Assembly (NCBI RefSeq): GCF_020740795.1 | Contig: NC_067285.1 | Span: forward strand, 95,811,152 to 95,875,151 | Length of the DNA stretch: 64,000 nucleotides | Origin: Apus apus | Taxonomy: Eukaryota; Chordata; Aves; Apodiformes; Apodidae | Direction of reading: 5' to 3' | Part shown: positions 1 through 13,600 of the stretch, piece by piece | Layout of the letters: each line of letters opens with the position of its first letter | Position numbering within the stretch: position 1 is the stretch's first letter | The notes under the pieces: model-generated | What the model was told of the DNA's origin: nothing | Databases searched by the model: none | Seen by the model: the letters and a program-made list of their open reading frames with translations, nothing else | Translations under genes and position numbers: made by a program

Positions 1-1043
1 GACCTGACAGGATTCATTCACAGCTCCTGAAGGACCTGGCAGACTAAGTTGCAAAGCTTCTGTCCATCATACTTGAAAAGTCTTGGCACTCTGGAGAAAT
101 TCTCACTGACTGGAAAAGAAGAAATATAACTTCCATTTTCAAGAAGGGAAAAAAGGAAGACCCAGTGAACTACAGACCAATCAGTCTCACCTCTGTGCCC
201 GGCAAGGTGATGGAGCAGATCCTCCTGAAGGCTCTGCTAAGGCACGTGGAAAACAAAGGGGCTTCAAGATGGCTTCACCAAAGGCAAATCCTGCCTCACT
301 AATTTGATGGCCTTCTACAATGGGGTCGCAGCATCAGCAAACAAAGAAAGAGCAATCGACATCATCTACCTGGACCTGTGCAAAGCACTCTATATTGTCC
401 CACGTGACATCCTGGTATCAAAACTGGAACAGTATGGATTTGATGGATGGAACACTTGTTGGGTAAGGAACTAGCTGGACGATCAGACTCAAAGAGTGGT
501 AATCAATTGCTCAGTGTCCAGATGGAAACAGTGCCAGATGGTGTGCCCCAAGGGTTGATACTGGGACCAGTGCTGTTTAACATCTTTGTCGGTCACATGG
601 ACAGTGGCATTGAGTGCACCCTAAGCAAGTTTGCAAACATCACCAAGCCACGTGGTGAGGACAACAAGCAGGAAGGAAAGGATGCCATCCAGAGGGAACC
701 TGACAGATTTAGGAGGTGGGATTGTGCAAACTGCATGACGTTCAACAAGGCCAAGTGCAAGGTCCTGTACATGGGTCAGGGCAATCCCAAGCACAAATAC
801 AGGCTGCGTTGAGAATGGATCGAAAAGTCAGGAGGAGAAGGACTTGGGAGTAATGGTGGACGAGAAGCTCAACATGCACTGGCAATGTGCACTTGCAGGC
901 CAGAAAGCCATCTGTGTCCTGGGCCACATCAAAAGAAGCATGGCCACCAGGTTGAGGGAGGTGATTCTCTCCCTCTACTCTGCTTTCATGAGACCCCGCC
1001 CAGAGTACTGTGTCCAGTTCTGGAGCCCCCAACATAAGAAGGA
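1..1043 (+). mobile_element. CR1 LINE, reverse transcriptase fragment (5' portion of an interrupted copy)
   Basis: Matches the ORF2 reverse transcriptase of avian CR1 from before the GVPQG motif to the [15 protein letters not shown] region (here [15 protein letters not shown]). Running off the left edge, it is decayed: the FADD catalytic box is FANI and several frames are broken. It stops mid-element at about 1043, and the missing 3' part follows at 1867-2350 beyond a second CR1. Confidence 0.85.
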
Positions 1044-1866
1044 TGGGATGCCATCCAGAGGGACCTGGACAAGCTAGAGAACTGGGGCCAGGTGAACCTT
1101 ACGAGGTTCAACAAGGCGAAGTGCAGGGTCCTGCACCTGGGCTGAGGTAACCCAAGACATGAATACAGGCTGGGGGAAGACACACTTGAGACCAGCCCTG
1201 TGGAAAAAGACCTGGGAGTACTAATGAACCAAAAGCTGGACATGAGCCACTAATGTGCAGTTGTAGCCCAGAAGGCCACCTCCATCCTGGGCTGTATCAA
1301 AAGAAGTGTGGCCAGCAGATCGAGATAGGTGATTCTGCCCCTCTACTCTGCCCTCGTGAGACCTCACCTAGAATACTGCGTACAGCTCTGGTGCCCCCAG
1401 CACAAGAAAGATGTGGACCTATTGGAACATGTCCAGAAAAGGGCCACGAAAATGATTTGGGGCTTGAGCACCTCTCTTATAAGGACAGGCTGAGGGAGTT
1501 GGGATTGTTCAATCTGAAAAAGAGAAGGCTCCAGGGGGATTTCATAGTGGCCTTCCAGTACTTGAAGGGGACCTACAGGAAAGCTGGGGAGGGTCTTTTT
1601 ATAGGGGCTTGCAGTGAGACCAAGCTGAAAGAAGAGAGATTTAGGTTAGAGATCAGGCATAAATTCTTCATTATAAGGGTGGTGAGACACTGGAACAGGC
1701 TGTGCAGAGATGTTGTAGGGGCTCCATCCCTGGAGGTGTTCAAGGGCAGGTCAGATGGAGGTCTGAGCAGCCTGTTCTATTGGAAGGTGTCCCTGCCTAT
1801 GCAGGGGAGTTGGAACTCGATGACCTTTAAGGTCTCTTCCAACTCAAAAAATTATGTGATTCTGTG
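1044..1866 (+). mobile_element. CR1 LINE, 5'-truncated copy inserted inside another CR1
   Basis: Begins abruptly at the CR1 GATGCCATCCAGAGGG segment, runs through the C-terminal ORF2 ([16 protein letters not shown]) and ends in the typical 3' tail ATTATGTGATTCTGTGA. It lies exactly between the KKD and MDLL codons of the flanking CR1, so it is a nested and later insertion. The ends are uncertain by about 3 nt because of shared GGA/GA bases. Confidence 0.8.
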
Positions 1867-2350
1867 ACATGGACCTGTTGAAATTAGTCCAGAAGAGGGT
1901 CACAAAGATGACCAGACAGCTGGAGCACCTCTGCTATGAAGACAGGCTGAGAGAGTTGGGGCTGTTCAGCCTTCAGAAGAGAAGGCTCTAAGGGAGACCC
2001 TATGGCAGCCTTCCAGTGCCTAAAGGGGGCCTACAGGAAAGCTGAAGAGGGGCTTTTTACAAGTGATTTGTAGTGAGAGGACAAGAGGTAATGGATCAAA
2101 ACTGGAAGAGGGGAGATTTAGGTTAGACATTAGGAGGAAATTCTTATCATGAGGGTGGTGAGGCACTGTTCCCTGGGAACAGGTTGCCCAGGGAAGATGT
2201 GGATGTTCCATCCCTGGACGTGTTCAAGGCCAGGTTGGATGGAGCTTTGAGAACCTGGTCTAGTGAGAGATGTCTCTGCCCATGGCAGGGGGGCTGGAAC
2301 TAGATGATCTTTAAGGTCCTTCCAACTCAAACTATTCTATGATTCTGTGA
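1867..2350 (+). mobile_element. CR1 LINE, 3' portion of the interrupted copy
   Basis: Starts at ACATGGACCTGTTG, which is the CR1 position where the 1-1043 fragment stops. It continues through [18 protein letters not shown] to the 3' end TTCTATGATTCTGTGA at about 2350. It has a stop codon after the EKRRL-like motif and small frameshifts, so it is inactive. Confidence 0.85.
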
Positions 2351-2750
2351 TGGTTAAACAGCTACACGTACCTGAAAACTGCTTTGATATACTTTGCAAA
2401 AAATAAAGCAGTATATGCAAGAACACCTACAGGCCTACTTCTGTGACAGCTTAGTACATGAGATGCTTAAAGTCAACTATGGACATTCAGCTTATAATAT
2501 AGCTATAATAACTCACATGCTACCGTACCTGATCTCTGGGTAGTCTGCTAGATCTCAGTCAGAAAGCCTATCCCTTTAGTACATTGAAGTTTTTAGTACC
2601 CAAAGTCCATAAAAAAATTGTAACAGACCCCAGGATAACAAATACAGTCCCATGTATGTTATGCAAAAATAGTCTTGGAAAATAAAAGGCTCCAATAGCT
2701 GTTACATTAGAAGATACAGCTTCAGTTCAGCATGCTAGAAAAACATTAAT

Positions 2751-3890
2751 ATAGAATCACAGAATCATAGAATCATAGGGGTTGGAAGGGACCTCGAAAG
2801 ATCATCTAGTCCAACCCCCCCGCCAGAGCAGGGTCACCTAGAGTACATCACAAAGGAATGCATCCAGGTGGGTTTTGAATGTCTCCAGAGAAGGAGACTC
2901 CACAACTTCTCTGGGCAGCCTGTTCCAGTGCTCTGTCACTCTCACAGTAAAAAAAATTTTTCTGATATTCACCTTGAACCTCCTATGCTCCAATTTGTAT
3001 CCATTACTCCTTGTCCTATCACTGGTCATCACTGAAAAAAGCTTAACTCCATCTTCTTGACACTCACCCTTTACGTATTTGTAAACATTGATGAGGTCAC
3101 CCCTCAGTCTCCTTTTCTCCAAACTAAACTGACCCAGCTCCCTCAGCCTTTCCTCATAAGGGAGATGTTCCACTCCCTTCATCATCTTTGTGGCTCTGCG
3201 CTGGACTCTTTCAAGCACTTCCCTGTCCTTCTTGAACTGAGGGGCCCAGAACTGGACACAATACTCCAGATGCGGCCTCACCAATGCAGAACAGAGGGGG
3301 AGGAGAACCTCTCTTGACCTACTAACCACACCCTTTCTAATACACCCCAGGATGCCATTGGCCTTCTTAGCCACAAGGGCACACTGCTGGCTCATGGTCA
3401 TCCTCCTGTCTACCAGCACCCCCTGGTCCCTTTCACCTACACTGCTCTCCAGCAGGTCAGCCCCCAACCTGTACTGGTGCATGACATTTTTCTTCCCCAA
3501 ACGCAAAACTCTACACTTGCTCTTGTTAAACTTCATCAGGTTTTTCCCCGCCCAAGTCTCCAGCCTGTCTAAGTCTCTCTGAATGGCAGCACAGCCTTCT
3601 GGTGTGTCAGCCACTCCTCCCAGCTTGGTGTCATCAGCAAACTTGCTGAGGGTACATTCTGTGCCCTCATCCAGGTCGTTGATGAAGATGTTGAACAACA
3701 CCGGTCCCAGTACCGACCCCTGAGGGACTCCACTAGTCACAGGCCTCCAACTAGATTTTGCCCCATTGACTACAACTCTCTGACTTCTTCCTTTCAACCA
3801 GTTCTTGATCCACCTCACTGCCTGATCATCAAACCCATACTTGATCAACTTATCTACAAGGATGCTGTGGGAGACAGTGTCAAATGCTTG
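2751..3890 (-). mobile_element. CR1 LINE, 5'-truncated, with long open reverse transcriptase frame
   Basis: On the minus strand the copy begins at KAFDTVSHS, passes [19 protein letters not shown] and the catalytic box FADDTKLGG, and stays open for about 350 codons to FLCDVL. It then ends in the CR1 tail, seen on the plus strand as repeated AATCATAG at 2751-2778. The endonuclease and N-terminal RT are missing, so it cannot move by itself. The uninterrupted frame suggests a fairly young insertion. It lies in TBC1D19 intron 11 in sense orientation. Confidence 0.93.
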
Positions 3891-4566
3891 TAATATGGAC
3901 TTAAATCACCAGCTTAGATATGTATCTTGTCCACAAACTTGATAATTTCTGTTCTTTGTAACTAGGAAGGGTGGATTTTGTATTTTACTATTTTCTAACC
4001 CTTTATTTCAACATTCTCAAACAGGTGAGAAATTCACAGTCTGCATCACTTAATCCATAATTACTTACCACTTTTTCTTAATGCTATTAACATTTTCCAG
4101 ACAGTTATCATCATCTTCCTTGAGTTATTTCAGCATCATGACAAGATATTGTCTCCCCAACAATTCCCTGCACATAGTCTACTCAGTTCAGTCTCAAGGC
4201 TCGCTACCCTGTAGAGCATCTCCTAAAGGAGAATGTCTTCTGCACTGAATCTCAGAATACTGTGTCTACAGTTGATTTTTCTTCTTCATCTATAGTTAAT
4301 GAGAATCACTAAGATTAAGAATCATTAATAGTTTGTTCTACAGTATTTTTCTCATGTATCTGTTAAAAACATAGGGAAGAGCCTAAAAAACTTCACCACC
4401 ACACAGGCTTTTACAGGCATGTGTATATCTCTCATAAAATGTTTATCAGTTTCTGTGACAATTCAGTAGAGAATTTCTAATCTGGAAGGAGATCACTAGA
4501 AGATATGTGCTCGCACTTTTATGTTCCCACCCAGTCTTCAAATCTTACACTCCCTTTGCTCCTTAC

Positions 4567-4679
4567 CTCTGGCTGATTAGAAATATTGAGAATGAGGGCC
4601 CACAGATCAGCTCGGAGTGCTGTTGGACATCCCTGACGAACATATTGCTGAGCAGCAGCACTATCTTGTTCTGCTAAAA
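4567..4679 (-). CDS. TBC1D19: TBC1D19 exon 11 (start of TBC domain)
   Basis: 113 nt, residues 235-272, containing LAEQDSAAAQQYVRQG and TALRADLWALILN, the entry of the TBC domain. The acceptor is TTGCAG and the donor GTAAGG. It ends in phase 0 after QPE. I searched positions 1-4566 for the next conserved exon and found none, so intron 11 runs off the left edge. Confidence 0.95.
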
Positions 4680-7600
4680 CTGCAAGAAACAAAGTAGCTA
4701 ATGAATTGATGTAGTTTAAGACTTTCAAAGTTTATCAAATAATAAAATACTTTCATTTTTAACTTTACAAGCTGGTTTACCATGCTGTAAGCATTAGCTA
4801 ATGGGAAAATATCTAAAAGGTCTGGTTTCCAAAGTGCAATTTTGATGTAGTTCCCTGGGAAACAAGGCAATTGATATTAATAAGGAAGGTTGTACTTCCT
4901 TCTGTCATAAAATAGCACTCAGTATGTATCCTCTTAGCATGCACCTATAACTGTATCAAGTCTAGTTGCAGCTAGCAGGCTGGCATCAAGTGGAACAAGC
5001 AACTGTATATGACCACAAAATACTCCTGTTTAACTATAAGTGGTATCTCACTTCCAATAGGAGATTGACACTTAATGGGGTTTTTTTGTCTCTTTACACT
5101 TTTTATGTTAACTATACAAATATCTTCACAGACAACAGTGGGGCAAGAATTTTCTAGTTCAGAGTGTACTGTCACATTCTTTCATTATTGGTTTATGTAC
5201 TCTGGGGGATAAAGACTTTATTTCTCATAAGTTTTTATTTTTCCTTCAGGTTGACATAAAACAAATACCCTTCTGTTGACAGGTTTGCTTAGATGGGTCA
5301 CTGTTATGAAGCTTTAGTCTACTCTGTACAAAGGCCTCATCCTGAATACTGTGCTGTACATACTGTAGAGTAGATGATTTTATTCCTTACTTAAATTTAT
5401 AAACCTGAAGACATGCATCTTTAGCTATCCTAATCTGGTCAAGTGCTGTTTCCCACTGAGGTTATGTAATTAACTATACCCTCATTACAGAGAGAGAGTT
5501 GGGAAAATATTTCTGCAATATTATCTAGACATTAGGTCAGTGTTGTACTGGTAATCAGAAGCTTCTAAATCTGTATCCTCTGATTTTTCTGAAGTCTGTC
5601 AGAAACAACATTTCTAAATTTCACTAGATTTTATATTCATAATATCTCCCTAACACAGAAGGATGACGTTTGGAATTACGAATCTAATAATAATAATTTA
5701 TTAGTTTCCTCTCTCCTTCCCTCTCTTCTTAAATACTGAATAGACCAGTCTGCCAATTTTCTCTTTAACCTGCAGAGCTCTAACACAGATGCTGTGTGAT
5801 CCTTTTTTTCCAAACACAGAAGGAAAAAGAAAAAAACTTTCCTACATTCCCCACAAAACTTCAGAAAAGACCGTGATTCATCTCAATGCCCATGAGTGAT
5901 TACCTTACTATTTCTTACTGAGACACAAAGTATTAAAAAGTAATTTTGCTACTTGGGTTTTACTAAGTACGATATGGAAAATTCCTCAGACTTGCCAAGA
6001 TAAAGCAAAATTAATAGATCAGTGGCAATCGAAGTCACATCCAACAACCAACATCCAAGAGAGCATGCAGCAGGATTCAAGAATGAACTGAGATTTCAGT
6101 TTATGGTCAAGACTCAGCTTATATGTTTATAAAATTTTGTGTCTTGGCATATAGGAAAAGCCAGTCTCTGTAACAGAGGCTGCTTTACACAGACAAGAAA
6201 CAAGGAATGAGAATTACACTGTGGGCTGAATGACTGGCTCACAAAGTCTGGATGGGGAATTTATTTGGAAGAAGGAGAGAGAACAGAGAGATGGATGGTA
6301 CCCTAGTGAGTCACTCTTGTATCAGAAGACAAATTATAAGAGATAAGAGGGGACCACGAGAGGAGAAGAAAGGTCACTGTTTTGTTACTTCAATTTAAAA
6401 AAAACTGATAGAGGACTTTTGGGATGGTATCCACTCTGTTTTTTTCTTTGATGCTGATAATGTTTAGCAGGAATTATAAGAGACAGAAAGGAGCAGATAT
6501 TGACAGATTTCAAACATGCCTTGAATGTTTCTTCTATAAGCAAACTTGAGTTAATAAGTGCTTATTTCTTTTGTTTCTCTTTCTTTTGTAGATTATTTCT
6601 TAACCTACTAAAAACCCTGAACTTCTTCAGAAAAAGCAGTATACAGAGACAAAGGAGTGAATTTTCCACAGTGGCTAAGTATTGGAATATGTAGCAAATT
6701 CTGCAATTGTAAATAACAATTAAAAAGACTGTTCTGATGCACAGGCGTAAACCCCATTGTATTAATGAGAACTGTGTGTGCAGAGAAGGGAGTTCAGTCT
6801 TCTGATTTTAAAATTAAATTCAGAAGTGGCCTAAGTTAAGTTATCACTAACAAGTTATGTCTCTATGCTTCCTATTTAATTTTTAATGAAATATCTGGTA
6901 GCTACTGGTAAACTGGAAATGCTTGCTTTTCTGTCTCTGTCTAAATTACAATGGTATTACAGACTGTCTCTGTCTAAATTACAATGGTATTTCTGACTAT
7001 GCTTTGTGCTAGTCTGTCTAAATTTTTAAAATTCTAAAAGGTATCCATAATTGAGATAGAAATTTACTGAATGTATTCCTAACTATTCACAGGTTATTAC
7101 AGGTGAAAACAGATCCATACCTTTCTGTCCAACATGTACATGTTCATTTTCAAAGAATTCTAGAAAATAAAAGAATTTAAAATAACGGCAAAAATTAAAT
7201 TAAATATTACATTCCAGCTAGTCATGTATTTTATATTTTACTACACACCACTACTTTCACCTGATTTTTACATTTGTGACTAAAAAATAACCTCTGTGAG
7301 CACCAATGTTCTTTTTCAAAAACTAAGAAGAAATAATACTACAGAAATTTTCCTTGTCTGAAAGACACAAATACCAAAGTAGCATGATACTGCATGAACC
7401 TAGACTTTCAATTAGGTAAGTTTTCATTTAAAAAGAAAAATCATTTGATACTATAACATTTTCCATTTTTATATGGAAAGACCATTTTAAAACTGATTTC
7501 TACAGGAACAAATGCATACACACAGAAAACGAACAGAAATGAGACACTCATTAAGCTACTGAATATTAATATATGGATATTTTCTGTAATCTTTGCTTCA

Positions 7601-10600
7601 AGACAGTTATTTAAAAGATGATTGTATATATGCCTGTCAGTTGGCCTAACATTTACTGATATTTTCTTAATTTTTGGAGACAGGCAGTTTTGTTCTCTAG
7701 ATTATTAAGTGTTTCAACACATTGAAATTAACATATTTTCCACTTAAGCTGATGATTCTAAACCTTTTCCAATTATGACCCTTCATATTTGCAATGTTTT
7801 CTATTATTAGCTATATTTTACTAAGAGAATCACTACAATCATAGGTACAAAAAAATAATTTATGGTTCATTATGGTCAAAATACACAAACTACTTGATAA
7901 TTACAAAGCATTCTACTCATTAACATTCTGTTTAAATGACTGAAGCACAACATTAGCTAACCAGGAGGCACTTGTGCTGAATCATCAATACCCAGCTGTC
8001 CTATATTTAAGCTTAGTTCACTGAATTCTTCTTTCTGAAAAGAAACAAAACCATAAAATAGTAATTAACAGTGTTTGATTCTCCAAATCACTAGAGATTT
8101 CTTCTGAAAGGCATAATACAAATATTTTCTAAATCAAACACAGTTCTTTTAAATGCATATAAATTAAATATGAGCTCAGGTTTTTTAAGAGTGAAATCTC
8201 ACATCAATTCTTACTCTAGCTTCAGTTACAAGACAGTTTTCATGTCAACTATGTGTTACACCTCGTCATAATAAAGTGGCAAATAAAAGATTAGGTTAAG
8301 GATATATAATCCCCAGCTCCTTCCCAAATCAGGTGCAAAGCTTATCAGTGAAGTGTTATCAAGAGCTCTCCTATTTTCCAATTATAATACTAGTTCCCAA
8401 ATATTTCCCTTCATGTACAATCCGACAATAAAGAGATTTTAAATTATTTTGAAAAGAAAAATAGAAGTAAACTGATTATTGGGATATTGATCTTGTACAG
8501 TGTCAAATAAAACTGTAGAATTAAGATTAACTATATATTTAAAATTTTCTTGAACAGAAAAAAAAATAGTAAATAGCATGTACACAAATCAAAGCTGTGT
8601 AGCATAAAATGAAAATTCCCTACTGGCAGATAATTTACCATTTATGTTTTATTTTTCATTTTAAATGAAATGAATTTTTTTTAATGCTCTATGTTTTAAC
8701 TAAATATTTAGATTGACTTTCACTTTTATAAGGAGAAACTTACCATTATAGCAATATTCCTCATTATTGTTTAGAATCTTATTTATTGACAAGGCAAAAT
8801 AATTCTTACAGCACCCTCTTGTAAGAAAAAAATATACTTACCAATTCTGGAATATCTTTAACTTTTAGAGGAACTTGAATTAGCCCCAGATGACTTCTGA
8901 AACTAGGCTGTTCTCCATTTTCATAATTTGGGTTTCGAAGATTCATCAGTACCTTAAAAATTTTATCTCTGTCATTCCTTGGATATATTCAGAAATTTAC
9001 ATTCAGAGCTCTTCTTAACATCATCAGTATTACAAACAGTACATTCAGCATAAAGCCACTTCCTGCAACTATCTTATATATAGCCCCAAATTATTAAATC
9101 ATAGCTCAACATTTTCAAAATCAAAAAGGAGCCACAATGGAGTAATGGTTTTAAGCTAGGAAAGGGTAGATTTAGGTTGGACTTTAGGAAAAAGTTATTT
9201 AATATGAGGGTGGTGGATCACTGGAAAAGGTTGCCTAGAGAGCTGGTGGGGGCCCCATTCCTGGAGACATTCAAGGCCAGGCTTGATGGGGCTCTAAGCA
9301 ACCTGTTCTAGTGTGAGATGTCCCTGCTTATTGTAGGGGGGTTGGACTAGATGACCTTTAGAAGTCCCTGCCAACCCAAGACATTCTATGATTCTATGAT
9401 TTTAAGGAAGTGAGTGATACTTTGAAAATTAAGCTCAAAAAGGTGAAACAAAAAAAGTGCCTAAATGCTGGCTACATTTGACTAAAATTCACTTCCTCAT
9501 CAAAGCCATTTGAATGCCAAAAGTGTATTCCTGATGGCTACAACATCCAGAATATTCTTCAGTATTACTTTTTTCAGAAATAACTTTTATCCATATTTGT
9601 ACACTGGCAATCCCATGTAGCTTTCAATCAAAGTGCTACATAATTTGCTACTACAATAATTTCTTACTAAATAAAAATAGACAAAAATATCTTCTTTGCT
9701 TTAAGAAAAAAAAATTCAATTACAGAATTAAAAAACCTAAAGTCAGGATAAAAATTAAGAGATGAGGAATCCTAATGTCAAGATAACTTTGATCTATAAA
9801 GGAACTGACAGTCTCTTACCTACTGTTATTCAATGAGTATATATTTTGATATTGTAACATTGAGCTGTCAATAATTCTTTCTATGGTGAGTTTCCAGCTC
9901 TTATGAAATTCTTCCACAACATCATATCTCTACAATTCAGCCTTGTAAATATTCTAATGGTAAGAGTGCCTTTGAAGGTCAATGTATGAGGCTGAAATGA
10001 AGATGGATTTTTTTACAGAATCAAGATTAAATACACTTGTCTGTTAGTACAGTGATGGAATAGAATAAATAAAAAATTTCCAATATCATTATCACTAACT
10101 GAAAAAGACAAGCTCTTTAGACATGTACTAGAATTTATAATAAGTATATTGTTGGATTGAGAAATGCATTCACAATTCATAACCATGAAACAATTTACAC
10201 TTAGATCAGAAATACTGTAAAACTCCTCTACCACTGCAAAAGATATTCTACTAAACTTGCACTGAATAACATAGAAATATTAATTAATTGTGACTGATAA
10301 TTCAGTATTAGACTTCTAAATTTTATTCTGTAAATTAGGAGGCCACCTTAACTCTGTAATTCTACACTGTCATCATGCTCTATACAATTTGTTTCCTCTA
10401 TAACTCACAGGATATACACATACTGATTTTCTGAATTTTATTTTCAATCACATTTTAATCTCCTGCTGTCATCAACCATGTTTATTGTCCATTGTCCATG
10501 GCTATTCTAGGCATAGCTGGCAAAGTAAGTTCTGTTTTACTAAGATATTATGTGTTTGACCCATACAAAATGATGAGCAATACTGACTTTAAAGACTTCT

Positions 10601-13600
10601 GACTTTAGAGACTCTGCAGTCATCACTTCTTAATGGTTTGATTTGACTACAGACAAACACCTCCAAATAACACACAGTTCTGTTTCATGTTTGATTTTTC
10701 AGTCTTCACAGAGGACCTACAATTTCAGTTGCACACAGGTCTACTATCTACCACCAAACAGCCTAAAAGCTTCAAATATTGCAATTTATCAGCTTAACAT
10801 ATTGCAATTTAAAATGTAAAATTATTTATGAGATCAGTTGGAGAACTGCTCCCAGAGGAAGGAAGTTAGCTACAAACTGATCATCCTTCAAGAGAATGAG
10901 AAGTTTACCACAAGTACAACTTAAAAATGCAGTTAAAAAAAAAAAAAAGATACAATGGCATTTTGTTTTGCAAACAAAACACAGAGTCATAAATCCATGC
11001 CAAATTTCGCTCGCTATAAAGACAAATTGTCTGAAATATACTTAAAAATTCTTTTTCCCACTTCACATAAAAGACTAATGCATGCAAGCTAATGGCTGAG
11101 TCATTGTTTCATAATTGCTTACCTCAAGAAAATCTTTAGGTGCATAAACAGGCCGGAAGAGACTCAGATCTGAAATATAATTTCAATAATGCTATATTAA
11201 AACCAAGAGAAGAAAAAAAAATACAATTTTCCCATAACTGTAATACGATTGAGCAATTTCAATAACATACTAGAGTGAAGATTAAAACAATGAAATTACA
11301 GACATCATGGCGACAACAAACAAATATTCTCCAAAATTATGCTGCTGTTAGTACCTTAATTTTGTAACCCCCAAGTAAGTAAAGAGTAGTCACAAGAAGC
11401 TTTTTACTTATTCCACATAAGTCTTTGTATTGAACCATTCTTAGACATGGGAGAGATATGATATTCAAAAGAGGTGGTTTTTTTTTTAACAGCATAGATT
11501 GCTGAATTAAACATACTACTGTCAAATAAAAAATAGAGATTAGTCATTAACAATCCAAGAAAAGTATCTGCCACTGCAGAGGTGGTACTGTGATACAAAC
11601 TAGTACCTTTGCAAAAAAACTTTGCACTATTCTGTGCAAGAGTTACTTTTGTCTTTTGTTAATAAAACATCTGAGCCTAATTGTCCATAGTTCTGAATAT
11701 TTTCTACTATCCTAAGCTTACACTAATAAGAGGTGTGCCCTAGCTGTCTAAATCTCAAAAGCATCAGAATAGGGAGTACTATACCATAACATCTCAGTGA
11801 TGTTCCCAAGTCAGTACAGTAACTTCAAACAAAAAAGCATTATTTATGTATAATGGCATAAATCTAACACACATAAATTTAGTTGACCTTACCTGGCTCA
11901 TCAGTTCCCATTTCATTCCATTTATTAAGCAGTTCTTTCTGTTCACTTACAGGCCTCTGAAAAGCACAAGAAATTAACTCTTCTTTATTTCTAACAGAAT
12001 GAGTAAAAACATGCCTATTTCAAATATATAAGTTAATGTAACACTTTAAAGATAGATTGTACTAGCAACACAAACTTATTCTACTTATAAATTATCCCTA
12101 ACAGAAAGTTCAAGTTCAACAGAAAAAAGGAGCCCATTAAATAATTTCGGTGTTTACTAATGAATTTTAGGCTATTTAGTAGTCAGTTTCATATTACTGA
12201 AGCTTTATTCCTCACTCCATAGAGCTGTTGGACTTTGTCATCAAAATCCTGTCCCTGGCACAGTCATGAAAAGCAAACACAGCTGCATCCTTTTTCTCAT
12301 ATTATGAGCCATAGAGGTTCTGTTACCTGTCACAGACAGAACAACAGGAGAAAGATAATGAACAAAGCACTCTAACATTACTTCCCAATTCCATAATCTT
12401 TAAAATTAAAGCCTCTAAATTAATAAAAAAACCCATAAACCAAAACAAACCAGAGCAGAATGAATGACAAACAAAATTAGCAATGTACCAGGGTCTCTCT
12501 CTCTCCTAAAGTACCAGTTCAACTAAAGCTTTCTCCTGCACGCAAAGCGTATCTATACTGTGTACAGGGTATGCAGCTAGAGGTTGAACTGCCGAGTCTA
12601 CACACAAAAATGCTCTATTAAGAGCAATGGATGCAGCAATTAGCTTTCCAACTGGCTGCTCCCTCAAGAGGCTAATTTCTGCAACAACAAAGAGGAAGAT
12701 CAACCTATAGACTTCTTCAGAGTTGAGCTGATGCATGTATTGGGCTATCCCTGAAAATTATTCTGTGTTACAATATTTGGATAGAAGCTTTGCAGCTCTC
12801 AATAACCTTGTGTAAAACGAACATTACAACTGTGCAAGGCAAGGCTTAATGTCCAAAAAATGTCAGTTTGGCAACAGAAAGTTAATACATTACCTTCTGT
12901 GCTAGTGGGATACTGAGTTCTGTGCACATGCTGTTTAGACTTTTTAGAATTCGCTTTTCCCAGCTTCCCTAAAACACACCAAAAATTTAAATTACATGGA
13001 ATTTATTTTTCCTCTAATTGCATTTATCATGTAATAACAAGGAGTTTATAAAAGTAATGTATAAGAAAGGATAGCAAGAGTCACTAACTGACATCTGCAC
13101 AAACATCAAGGAAATATTTACATGCTTGTTTAAATGGAAACAAGAGTAAACACATTTCATCATTTACACCACAAGAACAGAAAAATTAGTTGTTTAAATT
13201 TCACATCTCCAAAAAGCAAGTATTTAATAATCACTGATTTTTGACATATGCCTAATGATGAAACTTCCTTATACATAACATTCAACAAATTTTTCAAATT
13301 ATTATATAAGCAGGGCAATCAACTGTGTACAGAAAATGCCTTCTCCACTTTGTGACCTGAAGAGTGCAAGTCTTTCTTCACAAGAGGTATCTTAGATGCC
13401 CTAAGAAGTTAAAAAAACTTAGAAATTTGGTATTCTGTAATGCTAAAATAAAATAGTTCTAAAATAATGCTCAGGAAGTAGTTGTCTAACCAAACAGAAA
13501 ACCAGAAGCAGAAAATACCTCAGTAGCAAGTGGACAGCTTAAAGAGCAATCAGATTCTTCCACTTATTGCCTTAGACTTCAAACTTACCATATGGTGCCC

